Source: Plakobranchus ocellatus (taxonomy: Eukaryota; Mollusca; Gastropoda; Plakobranchidae). From it: 21,744 bases of DNA. A program made the position numbers and the translations under genes. The stretch lies in assembly GCA_019648995.1 (NCBI GenBank), contig BLXT01007309.1, positions 4,075,062 to 4,096,805 of the forward strand, read 5' to 3'. Below the pieces are notes generated by a model that ran no database searches, was not told the origin of the DNA, and worked only from the letters and a program-made list of their open reading frames with translations. Each line of letters starts with the position of its first letter. Within the stretch, counting starts at the first letter, position 1. This document shows positions 1-9,587 of the stretch, one piece after another.

Positions 1-429
1 ACACACACAAAAAAAACACGTCAGCACAAGCCAAGGAAAAATCCAAATGAAGTTAATTGCTCCCAACAAAATTAACACCTGCTGTTAAGTTCGAAAAATT
101 TAATAATCATGTCACAACGTTTTCAAATTATCAATTCTTTAAGAGATGGGAAAGAAGCTTCTTATACAAGATTAGAATAAGAAGCTTTTTTTTTTATATT
201 AATAGCGAGCATAGATATTTTTTAAAAGTGTGAATGTTCCAATGGACGACAAGGATATGCAAGGACTGAGACAATATTTTTATCATCCTCATAATTGAAA
301 ATAATAATTTACAACTGTGGCCATTGAACCCAAAACCTTTTTCTTTTCGAACGGTCGTGACTTTTTTTTCCAAACGCTCTAACGATTGTGCCAAGAATGC
401 TCCAGATAGTTGGGAGAAACTACATTGTA
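1..429. other. Non-coding, nothing recognised
   Basis: AT-rich sequence with a short (AC)n start and a paired GAAGCTTCTTATAC / TAAGAAGC motif near 153-187. The open frames are short and have no family resemblance. Confidence 0.6.
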
Positions 430-930
430 TTTATGAAGTAACTGCTCATTCCTTCCACTTCAAATCCATCTAGAGCTATTTTCTGCAGTCTCAGCTGGTG
501 TTTTAAAGTCTTTAGTTCTTCACTGGCCATTGATGGAGATTTTGCTCTAATACCTAGGATTTGTATCCAGCTCCTTGCTCGTCTTTGTATTTTTCTCTAT
601 TATATATGGATATGTTTGCCTCTCCCATTCTACTCTCGTACGATAATGTGAGCTCGACCATGATGATTTGCCGAATAGCACTTGTATTGTATGGAATACG
701 ATGCCAGGCCTCATTTCTGTGTCTTAGGTGACTTTAGGATGTTTTTTGAAATTCGGGGAGTTCGGCTGAAAATTCCCAGTCATCAGACCTATCCAGGAAA
801 CTCTTCCTCTGAGTGTCATGCCAATGGCACTTCCACATCAGGATACTGTTTCACCTTCTGATGTGAATAATAGTGCCCTTTTGCGTCACTTAGTGCAATT
901 GCAAGTTCTTTTAACATTCTGTTGTGAACA
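430..930 (-). pseudogene. Decayed retroelement pol fragment, restriction-enzyme-like endonuclease region
   Basis: Read on the minus strand, separate frames give HNRMLKELAIALSDAK (about 927-880), DDWEFSAELPEFQ (about 784-746), then EAWHRIPYNTSAIRQ and IIMVELTLSYESRMGEA (about 711-620) and finally an LGIRAK-like piece near 550. The order and spacing match the C-terminal block found downstream of the reverse transcriptase in many invertebrate non-LTR pol proteins, where an ELTVPYE motif forms part of the endonuclease. Stops and at least two frame changes break it. No RT domain is seen upstream (higher coordinates). The class assignment rests on remembered motifs, not a search. Confidence 0.6.
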
Positions 931-2984
931 CATACATTACTTAAGGACATCTCTGAAATTTGAGAAATCACCTCTTTACTCTCTTTTTTTTTCCTCTACA
1001 AAGACCATTATCCTGGTTTTATTTTTCGCCCCTCACCCTTACCTCATCCTCACTCTACCACCAACCTCCGCAATCCCTTGCAACTTAATAAAATAAAAAA
1101 AAAAAAACAATAAAAACGGGCGACAGTACAGCGCAAAAGGCCAAGAATGCTTGAAGTAGTCATGTCTCTGCAAAGAGAGAGAGTAAGAAAACAAAAGTAT
1201 CATAAAACATAGTTCCTCAATCGTTCAGATATGTTTTATTAGGATCGTGTCAGGGTTTTATCTCTGGGCTTTCATTTATTTTTCAATGCTGGTAACATCA
1301 ATTTTATTTGAAATTTTATGTAAACTTCATGCAAGTAATGTCTTCCTGGAGTGGAAAATAACCTGTCCCTGTGTAAAAATGTTCCTGTTCTAGGGCGTCG
1401 CTAAAAAGTTTACATAGCCCCCCTCTGACAAGGAAAAAAGGCTGATGGTATAAGACAAAGAATTATCACTCAGCGAAATTTGAACCTGGCAATTTCAAAT
1501 TAAGCTAAAGACTAGCAAAAATTACTCTTTTTGGAACCCCTAGCATAACATTTATTAATCCTCTCATAGTTAACAGTAAGAACTTTTTCGTCGACGAGTA
1601 AAAATACTCAATCTAGAGCTGTCAGTTAACAAGCAATCCTCCCAAGGCCTGGCGGAAAGGCCCGTGAAAAGTCTGACACTCGCAAACGTTCTACCTTGCA
1701 AAAAGAAAAAGAGTGTATTATCACACTCGATCGACGATCCCATCTATAACTTTGACAATAATCATCGTCATCATCATCGCCTTTACCACCATCATCATCA
1801 TCATTGTGACCCCTTTTTTTTTGCTAGACAGAAATTCATTAGGAGAGACTAAGCTTTTCATGGGATTTTCCGTCATGCCTTGGGACTGACTTCTTGTTGA
1901 CGAACGGCTCTAGATATTCACTTGACGAAACACCCTAATGACATAAGGAGATAACAATTTTAAGCATAGAGCCATATCATAATTAATTTTTGCTAGACTC
2001 CGTTAAAGCTGTAGTAACCAGGACCGTTTCCCTGAGTCAACATCTATAAATTTTTTTCAAGCAGCCCTTTTTCAAGACGTTTTGGCACTTCTACCCATTT
2101 CCCGTTTAATAATTTTTAAAGTCAAACTGACTCTTATGATATGAGTTCTTTGCTGGGCTGTTTATTTAGGTTAAGTTGTACATGTAACGTATTTTTTATA
2201 CTGATAGCGTGTATGAAGTTAGTGTATTTGAGTTTTGTTTCTTCCGTCCCTCTTCTTCCTGTGTAAACAATGATCTGTTGTGTCCATTGTGAGCACAGGC
2301 ATGTTAGGACATCTGTTCAAGATTAAATTGGTTCATTATAATAAATAGATTTGTTAAAACGTAGCACACTATTCTGTTACTTTTAATGAAATTTTGATTC
2401 CGCATAAACTAGAATTACTTGGAATAAACTTAGTGCAGACAGGGGGAAATTATAGCGATGACTTTTTCAATGATCGTAACCTACTTACCTAGTCTGTCAC
2501 TTGGTTTAGCCGAAATGGGGCACAGATGCAAACAATGCCGAATTTTAATTAGATCTAGACCTACAATCTGTACAGAATTCGAAGTCTTAGAATTTCAATA
2601 TAGATCCATAATATCAAAGCTGCAGAGTTAGTGATTTGTTTCATTGTTGTTGTTTTTTTTCTTCTTCTCTATAAAGTTAAATATAGGACAATGGCTTTCA
2701 AAGTATTAAAAAGGCACAAGAACTGAACAGTGAAAGTAAGCACCCAAAACCCGCCTGGCGAGCTCTGCTAAACAAAAAGCAACCAATCTTTTCACACAGA
2801 ATTAGACAAAATCGACATCAGAATAAAATTTATCAAAAGCTCCTTTTTAACAGAGTTTTCAATTTACTTTTAAATCATATTGGAGAAAAATGGCAAGCGA
2901 GAAAAAAGTGACTGTTTCAAAATTCACAGCGACGAAAATGAGTCGGCCGCACAAAAATGCTTTATGTATACTGATGTTATTGAT
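931..2984. other. Non-coding, no gene recognised
   Basis: Apart from the ATC microsatellite and one TAGATCTA (2550-2557), I see only low-complexity A/T-rich and CT-rich DNA. No exon with convincing splice sites and no retroelement motif was found. Confidence 0.6.
1758..1806 (+). repeat. Imperfect (ATC)n microsatellite
   Basis: Runs of ATC/CATCAT with a few substitutions, ending CATCATCATCATCATTG. The His-rich open frame across it is a by-product. Confidence 0.85.
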
Positions 2985-3101
2985 AGCGTCATTCCGCGGG
3001 TTCGAGCCCCGCCACCGGCGCCCTGGTCTGACGGAGGGCCTGACAGCCTGAGATCACCTTGTTGTGGACTGGCTATACACAAAACAGAAAAAAAAAAAAA
3101 A
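2985..3101 (+). mobile_element. Second copy of the same SINE, 5'-truncated, with poly(A) tail
   Basis: It starts within the tRNA-like T arm (GCGGGTTCGAGCCCCGC, a perfect 5-bp stem with a 7-base loop) and keeps the B box. The segment from CCCTGG to CTATACA matches the 15.4-kb copy with about 4 differences in 59 bases, and its last 33 or so are identical. An A-rich tail of about 20 bases closes it. The A box region upstream is absent or unrecognisable, so the copy is probably truncated. No clear target-site duplication was found. Confidence 0.8.
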
Positions 3102-3518
3102 GAACGAACGAAAGCGCCATTCAATACATGTCCTGGCTCCTTGATATGATACTCATTTGCATAGATGAATGCCGGTTAATTCGTGTACTTTGAATTTGAT
3201 GTCACGTAAAACTCTTGAACCACAGAAATGATTGACTTTAAATTTTGTAAGAATGATTAGCTGTGGCGGAAAGGTGGACAGATTATGTTTAGAATTCCAA
3301 ATTCTACCTCCTACTTTTTGGTTTTTATATTGTTACCTCACAATATAAGCAAGAATTTTACGATCAACCATATTGCTAACTTACAAATGTTTAGGCCTAA
3401 ATTTCCGGTTTATTACAATTGTTTACTTTGCCATCATAGAGATACACTAATCATCGGCTTTCATTCAGGGCTGCATTGGAGGTGAAAGTCTAGATTGTAT
3501 ATCTAAATCAAGGTGTCA

Positions 3519-3610
3519 TTGACTAGATCTAGATAGGCCTGGTTAGGCCTACAGATCTAAATTCAAGGCCATATTATGGCCTTAGATCTAAGAGAATATA
3601 GATCTTCACT
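3519..3610. repeat. Cluster of palindromic octamers
   Basis: Within 90 bases: TAGATCTA at 3524 and 3583, AGGCCT at 3535 and 3545 (the latter in TAGGCCTA), AGATCTA at 3553, and a near-palindrome AAGGCCATATTATGGCCTT at 3564-3582. The function is unknown; it is probably part of a dispersed repeat family. Confidence 0.6.
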
Positions 3611-4989
3611 GGAAGGAATGTATTACTTAAATCGTTCAGGATTTTTACGAAAAATAACATTCAAAGTACCCAAATATACAAAATAAAGATAAGGGAAGAC
3701 CTCGGCATCTCATTTTATTTCATGCGATGCGAATGTTATTTACATGTAGATTCTAAGGTTCCCTTAGATCTAAATGTTTAAAGCGGCATGTCATGTCGAC
3801 ATTTATACTATTTGTACGTACTCTCTTTCTCTCTTTTCCTCTCCCTTGAAACAGTGTTGCGGTTCCATTCAACTGTTCGTAAAACGGACTCCCAGCTAAT
3901 AGTCTAAAATATATCTTAATCTCAATGGAACAACAAAAAGGGAAAAAAAATCATAAGGAAAAAAGCCCAAAGCCTTTTTTTTTTAATCGAAACCCCACAA
4001 TAAAATTAGCCAGCTTAAAAAAGCATTCAATTTTCTTTTTTTTTTTTTGGATATACAAAAAATTATTAAAGAGGTCGTCACGTTGTAAATTTAACCGACG
4101 AAAGAAAACAATGATTTTGCCGTTCCCTAGCTCTCAGGCTCGCCCTGAACCTGTATAGTGAATCTAGCCGACGATCAACTTGAGTAGGCGATGCATGTAA
4201 CTTTTTGCCCACTCACCAATCATAATGGACACACTGGTGAACAAAACTTTACTAATAAGTAAGTTTATGCTTTTAGAATTATTTGTATATTACGGCAAGA
4301 CTTGTTTTGAGATGTAATGCAAATACACTGAAAAAAGATGAATCTATGACAGGAACAGGCCATTGTTTACATCCAAGCCCCATTTCCGCGTTTATTGCAA
4401 TTGCGTCACAATCCAAGGTCGTGACCGAGCAAATATTCCAAAACGCCTGTTTTTTTGTTTTTTTCCCTTGAGTGTACTTTGCTTATCTCTGCATTCTGAG
4501 CATAAACAGCCAGCGGTGAGTTCACCTCATGTCTATGCAGACCCGTCATAGTGGCCCTTCGAAGCCCACATCGACGTGATCAGCATAATTTTATTTGTTG
4601 ACTGAGAACAAAGAGCAAGAATTTAATTGGCTGCGCTTTATCACTGCTCATTCGGTCATTCTATTGTATCCTTGGTACTCAGTTAGACGATATGATTAAA
4701 TGAATAAATAAGACAGGTTTAAAAAGACTAGTATAATAAATGTCTGCCACTTGTTAAAATAGTTGATCTGCTGAGCACTATCTGTTGTCTTTAGTTTCCA
4801 TAAATCTAAAATTTGGGCAACCAACAAAAAACGTATGGTCGTCAATTGAAGACTGGTGTGAATTTAGAGAGGGAAATTCAGGGAATTTTGAGAATTTCTT
4901 TGGATTAAAGGCCGTCAACAGACGGGCGTCCAACATTTTTGATATCCCAGAGACTGTCACATGAAAGCAAAAATAAGTTACATCAAGCA
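3611..4989. other. Non-coding, no gene recognised
   Basis: AT-rich, with several homopolymer runs (for example T12 near 4036). One TAGATCTA at 3765. The open frames are short and of biased composition. Confidence 0.6.
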
Positions 4990-5225
4990 CAGCAGTAATA
5001 CCATTAACAGCAGCAGTAACAATAAAACATGTAATAGTTAAAACAGCAATAGCAATACGAACACAAAACAGTCACAGTATCATTTACAGTTACAGAAGAA
5101 ATAAACACAAAACAGAAACGATAACAGTGATAACAGCATATTGCTGGAATACTGACAGATGAGGCGCTTACGATAAAACCTGTAGGAGCAGGAATACTAA
5201 AGACTTTATTTATAGCTACAGTTAT
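4990..5225 (+). repeat. Low-complexity AACAGT/CAGTAA-rich tract
   Basis: Degenerate short-period repeats such as AACAGCAGCAGTAACAATAA, with further ACAGT and AACAG words up to about 5230. The Cys/Tyr/Val-rich frame on the minus strand is an artefact of this. Confidence 0.6.
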
Positions 5226-5500
5226 TGCAACACCCAATTTAAATTTATTTATTGGAATGTCAAGAATTTAATGAGCAAGCTAGAAACACATAATTTAAAA
5301 AATTTTGCAATAATTTTGACAGTAAAGGGAAAAATTGAATAAAAAAACAAAAAAAAACCACCACAGCACAGGCACTTCTAAACTATCAAAGAATAGTCTT
5401 AACAATCAGAGGTGAGTTTTCTTAAAAGATATAATTACTTCAGAAATTTATTGTAAATTTAAAAATTCACTGCAAAACTGAAGAAGGCACAATGATTCAT

Positions 5501-5524
5501 AATTGAGCCATTCTCAAAAGGTCA
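5501..5524. repeat. Left arm of a perfect 24-bp inverted repeat
   Basis: Begins AATTGAGCCATTC and is the exact reverse complement of 7261-7284. It may be a terminal inverted repeat of a 1.78-kb non-autonomous element. I could not find matching direct repeats outside the arms. Confidence 0.7.
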
Positions 5525-6524
5525 ATCTTCAATTACTATTTATTTTCAATACACACTATATTCGCTTTAGAATGCTTAGACTAACTTAGACTATAAAAAG
5601 AATGAGTGAACATTCGAAGGATGTAATAGAGAGACAAAATACATAATATTGCGTTGATACATATTTTCTTTATGAAACTGTGTGTCATTATGTGCTGCTA
5701 TTAGGTCATTTTGCTGTACATAAAACCTGATAAAAATACATGACTCTATTTAGTGCATATTTTCTTATATATTAAACGTCTGCAATTCAATTAAAAGGTG
5801 CTTAGTGTTTTGAAAAGTATGTATATCCAACTCCTAAATACTAAAGAAAGGTCTACAAATTGCCGATACTGCACAACAACACATCAAAATAAGCACTTCC
5901 GGACACTATGCTTTATGTCATCTATACATACCATTTTGGGACTTGAAAACTAATATATGGAATAGTATCATCTTGAAAGATTAGGTTTTTCTCACAATTT
6001 TATAAATAAAAGAAAATGATTCATTTAGCCCCAGGTTAATCTCTCAGCTTAGCAGGAAAAAAAATCAGTTTGGTTTCTGTCATTCCATAACGTATGGAAG
6101 CACGTCTGATTGTCACCCAAGCTGGCACCCTTTGAATTGTCAATGTTGTCCTAAAACACCAGAATGGTATCTGCTTTGGTTTCAGTTCTTTTTTATTTTT
6201 TTGACTAAGGCATCTGTAGGTCCATACATAGGAATAGTAGTTTATTAATCTAAGGTGCATTATCTTTTTTTGTTGTACCCAAAAGGATTGATAAGGTTGA
6301 AGTAAAAAAAAAAAAAACTCAACTTTTCACTTCTTCTTTGGATGTTACAAGACACGATAGAACTTATTTCAGTATAATTTAGAATGAAAATCCGTAATAT
6401 AGGCATAAACATGCTTTTGCCACGTGCTATATACATGAAGAAATTGGTTATAAAAGTAAAAGGTATGTAATTTTATTTAAGTATCAAGGCATTTTCTGTG
6501 TCATGATGCTTTCTTACGTATGTG

Positions 6525-6915
6525 ACACCGACACAAATTTTTGCTACAGTAACATCTTGAAGCATGGTGAACATTTTCTTTCTTGATTTTGGACTCTAAG
6601 AAATATGATTGATTATTTATCAGGTCAGCATAAATATACAATTATGTTATATATTTTAAAAGAAAGAACCAACAATTTTCAAATAATCAATAAAATTATC
6701 ATCAATTTGATCTGTACAACACAATGACAAAAGTTTTTGTCACAGCAACATCCAGGAAGCATGGTGAACATGTTCTTCTTTGTCTCTGTGCTCTACAAAA
6801 TATAACTGATAATTATTTATCAGGTCAGAATAAACATTTATATTACAATTATGTTACACAGTTTACAAGAAAGAACCAACAATTTTGAAATAAACAATAA
6901 AATTATCATGCGTTT
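6525..6915. repeat. Tandem duplication, two diverged copies of about 200 bp
   Basis: Copy 1 runs about 6525-6705 and copy 2 about 6722-6915. Shared blocks in order: AGCATGGTGAACAT (6561 and 6758), ATTATTTATCAGGTCAG, ACAATTATGTTA, AGAAAGAACCAACAATTTT (6661 and 6868) and CAATAAAATTATCAT. The offset grows from 197 to 207 bases through small indels. AT-rich and non-coding. Confidence 0.85.
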
Positions 6916-7260
6916 CTTCAGGATGTTACAATGACACAAATTACTCACCTCTTAGCAAATGAATATGAAGGCAAAACCTAAGTCTAGATCTAAGCACAAT
7001 ATACTTGCACTACATTTAGAAAATCTGGTCCCTCTCAAAAAAAAAAATTCTTTGTAGGAAAAAGGAAATACTATATATTTGTATCACCTGTAACATCCGG
7101 AAGATTTACTGAAGGCTGAACAAATGTAGATAAATTCATATTGAACGTAAGAACTATGTTTTTCCGGTATTTTTATGAAAATAAATGGTCTTGTAAGTAG
7201 GCAAAGTTTCTGGGTTTTAAATCAAGATTGAAATTGGATGTGCTTCTCAAATCTCTCATT

Positions 7261-7284
7261 TGACCTTTTGAGAATGGCTCAATT
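7261..7284. repeat. Right arm of the perfect 24-bp inverted repeat
   Basis: Reverse complement of 5501-5524 with no mismatch. The 1736 bases between hold a 200-bp tandem duplication and no recognisable transposase. Confidence 0.7.
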
Positions 7285-7631
7285 GTAATTTAGTCCATGC
7301 TAAGGTAATTTTTAATATTATGTATACATTTGTATAATATAAAATTAATAACATGTTTTCATATGTAAAGCATATATGTACATTCAAATGTGTGCTTGAG
7401 CATATGATGTCATCTTAATGCTGGAAAGAGCCTTCTAATGGATGTATATCTACTAGTATTTGCTCTTCTCAAGTAGATAATTCTTATGATTTCATTTCAT
7501 TTCTGAACTGTTTTGCTAATGTTTAATTGATACTCACTTGCCTGAGCATGCATCTCTTAATGTTGGTGTGAACAGTATTTGAATTTTATATACATCTCAG
7601 GCTAGAAAACTGAAATACAGTGAAAATTACA

Positions 7632-7841
7632 AACAAAACTAGAAAATCTCAATTTTTGCAGACAAGTTGGTCTTCTTTTCCTCAGCCATCAGCAAGTGAA
7701 AGCAAAGTGCACACCTCTCAAAAGACAAGCCTCCCAGATCACTTGGGTAAAATGAAAATCTTAAAGATCAACTCTACGGTGCCAGAGCGCATAAAACTCA
7801 GAAAGAAAATGGACTTTTTAAAATATCAATATAAGCAGTAA
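7632..7841 (+). other. Exon-like open stretch of unknown identity
   Basis: After a good acceptor (TTTTTGCAG at about 7653-7661), 59 open codons follow to TAA, opening TSWSSFPQPSASESK and ending MDFLKYQYKQ. It is Ser/Lys-rich, which can mimic coding sequence in AT-rich DNA. No partner exon was found on the plus strand and I recognise no family. It could be a lone terminal exon, part of the LINE insertion just downstream, or chance. Confidence 0.2.
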
Positions 7842-7950
7842 AAGCAACAAGAATAGAAGAATAGAAATGAAGCAAATGGTAAGACAGAATAGGCAAAGTA
7901 ACAGTAGCCTTTACTTAATCATATATTTTTATTAATAAAGAATCCTGTGA

Positions 7951-8408
7951 GTAAACATCAACATACTCCTCTTCAACATCAACGTCAAAGGTGTCTTGCT
8001 CTATGGATCAGAAAAACAGAGGCTCATTAAAGGAACCACAAACATGTTGCAGACATTCACCATAGCCTGCTTGAGAAGGTTCCTGAAAACCCATTTCCCC
8101 TTTACAGTTGGAAATGAGGAGCTATGGAAAAGGACAAGATAGCAGGAGAAAGAGATTGAAATCAAGGAGCTTTATTGAGCCTACCATGAGAAAGCTAGGG
8201 ACCAACATAGCTCACCAAACATTGTGATGGAACACACAGTAGAAAAAGAAAAACAAAACACCTAAGAGCATATGGAAAAAAAATTGGAAGTTAAAAGAAA
8301 TGGGAATAAACCAGACAGAGGTGATGGCATTGGCCCAAAACAGATTGGGATGGAGAGCTTTTGTTGGTATCCTTTACTCCGAATTGGGGTGAGACAGGCT
8401 GATGGCAA
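7951..8408 (+). pseudogene. 3' end of a LINE reverse transcriptase ORF, decayed
   Basis: One frame reads ILLFNINVKGVLLYGSEKQ, then TNMLQTFTIACLRRFLK, VGNEELWKRT and EIEIEIKE, ending near WYPLLRIGVRQADG. This is the familiar end of LINE pol proteins (consensus of the type VLLYGSETW, LQTF-CLRRIL, NEDLW-RT, then R-W-WIGH). The same frame has stops at about 8140, 8173 and 8262, and the usual WIGH block is corrupted, so it is a dead copy. The palm motif (YADD) and everything 5' of it are missing, as expected of a 5'-truncated insertion. No obvious target-site duplication was found. Confidence 0.72.
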
Positions 8409-9310
8409 CAGTGATGATTTCGATTTCATATACATATATTGTATGTGGTGGGAGGGGTGTAGGAGGTTGTTGTCGAATGTGAAATTGAGCAATTTTATAA
8501 CTTCAATACCAGTAGTATAAACAGAGAGCAATAGTGTTTGAACAGTGGAAATCTCATCATTAGAATTACATAGGAATGGACTAAACGTCTGAATTAAGAG
8601 GATTTAATTTTTTTTTCCTGTTTTTGAGTCATAGAATCTAGATGGGAGGGCCTTTTTAAAAGATTTCTGTTTGGTTAACCTTTTATCGAATTGCATGCAA
8701 TACCTTCAGCTTCATCCCTGAAAAGTGTATATTATTTCTCTTTGTTTTGTTATTTACTTTGTTTTACAATTAAAATATTATGAGAGCTAGTCAAGAGGAA
8801 AACAGGGTGGAAATGTGTCTAATGCCATCCACCCTGGCTTTGAATTGAGATTTCAGATCATACAAGATCAAATTTTACATAGCCAAAGAGAAGAAAAAAC
8901 GTAAATATTTTGAGAACCTTGATTTCTGAGAAAATAAGAATTATCAGATCTTGGCTACTGAGGTATCCATTCACACATTGTGGTGTAGCAGCAGCAGCAG
9001 CAGCGTTTGTTTTGGTAAATAAATCTTTTAAAATAGCAACCATTCTAAGTGGATTTTAATGGCGAAATATTCTTTAACATGTAAGTCCAGGCAAATATCA
9101 ATATGTATCAAAAGCAAAATCTGTAAAGCAGTAGAGATGTAAGAGGTAAATTATTTCCTCCTCCTATGTTAACTAAAATAACATTTATTTCCCAAGATAA
9201 TTAAGTGAGTTTCCTAACACCAGAGCAATATAAATTCCTTTGAGTCTCATTCTTTCATAGCCATAACAATACAATAGGGGCACAGACTCAATACTTTCTC
9301 TAAATTTATG
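8409..9310. other. Non-coding sequence downstream of the caspase gene
   Basis: Holds a hairpin (CAGGGTGGA 8803-8811 with TCCACCCTG 8828-8836) and the AGC microsatellite. Part may be caspase 3' UTR if the nearest poly(A) signal is not used. Confidence 0.5.
8985..9004 (+). repeat. (AGC)n microsatellite
   Basis: About six AGC triplets in tandem, in the region 3' of the caspase gene. Confidence 0.9.
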
Positions 9311-9316
9311 TTTATT
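9311..9316 (-). terminator. Possible poly(A) signal of the caspase gene
   Basis: AATAAA on the minus strand, about 45 bases beyond the caspase stop codon. A second AATAAA lies at 9189-9184. In this AT-rich sequence the hexamer occurs often by chance, so the choice between them is uncertain. Confidence 0.35.
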
Positions 9317-9360
9317 TTACAATTAAGACTTTGACTAATCTTGAAGAAGGCTCTTCCAAA

Positions 9361-9587
9361 CTACTTGAAAAATACATCTTTTGTTAGCATGGATGTAATG
9401 CAAGGGATCTGCTTCTTTCTTCTCATGTACTCCTCACTAGCATTTGATTCAAAATCATATGCAACTTTCTTGTTTACTCTTGTCATCATAGTCAAGAGGT
9501 CTAAGTCTTGCCAGTGTTCAGTGAATACATCATAGATGGCCTGGATAAACCAGGACCCTCGAGCTGAGTTGCGCCAGGAAAAAAAAC
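9361..9587 (-). CDS. Caspase exon e: p10 subunit and stop (227 bp)
   Basis: It encodes FFSWRNSARGSWFIQ, IYDVFTEHWQDLDLLTMMT, RVNKKVAYDFES and KKQIPCITSMLTKDVFFK, then TAG at 9363-9361. The Arg in SWRN (caspase-3 R207) and Trp in GSWF (W214, S4 pocket) are present. The usual YYSW is FFSW here, so Phe replaces the Tyr that lines S2. The acceptor is GCTGAATAG|G. The C-terminus matches the short end of executioner caspases. Confidence 0.95.

Noticed and set aside
818..1096. A 92-residue plus-strand protein
   Set aside because: It overlaps the antisense retroelement pol remnant and ends in low-complexity CT-rich and A-rich sequence.
2924..3124. A 66-residue protein on the minus strand resembling one at 15314-15625
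   Set aside because: The similarity comes entirely from the shared SINE read in antisense.
5004..5237. A Cys/Tyr/Val-rich membrane protein on the minus strand
   Set aside because: It arises from a degenerate AACAG repeat; composition and repetition indicate low complexity.
6036..6260. A 74-residue minus-strand protein
   Set aside because: No family features, no splice context and it lies in AT-rich DNA within the inverted-repeat-bounded region.
9341..9535. A plus-strand 64-residue protein
   Set aside because: Shadow of the caspase p10 exon; no independent support.
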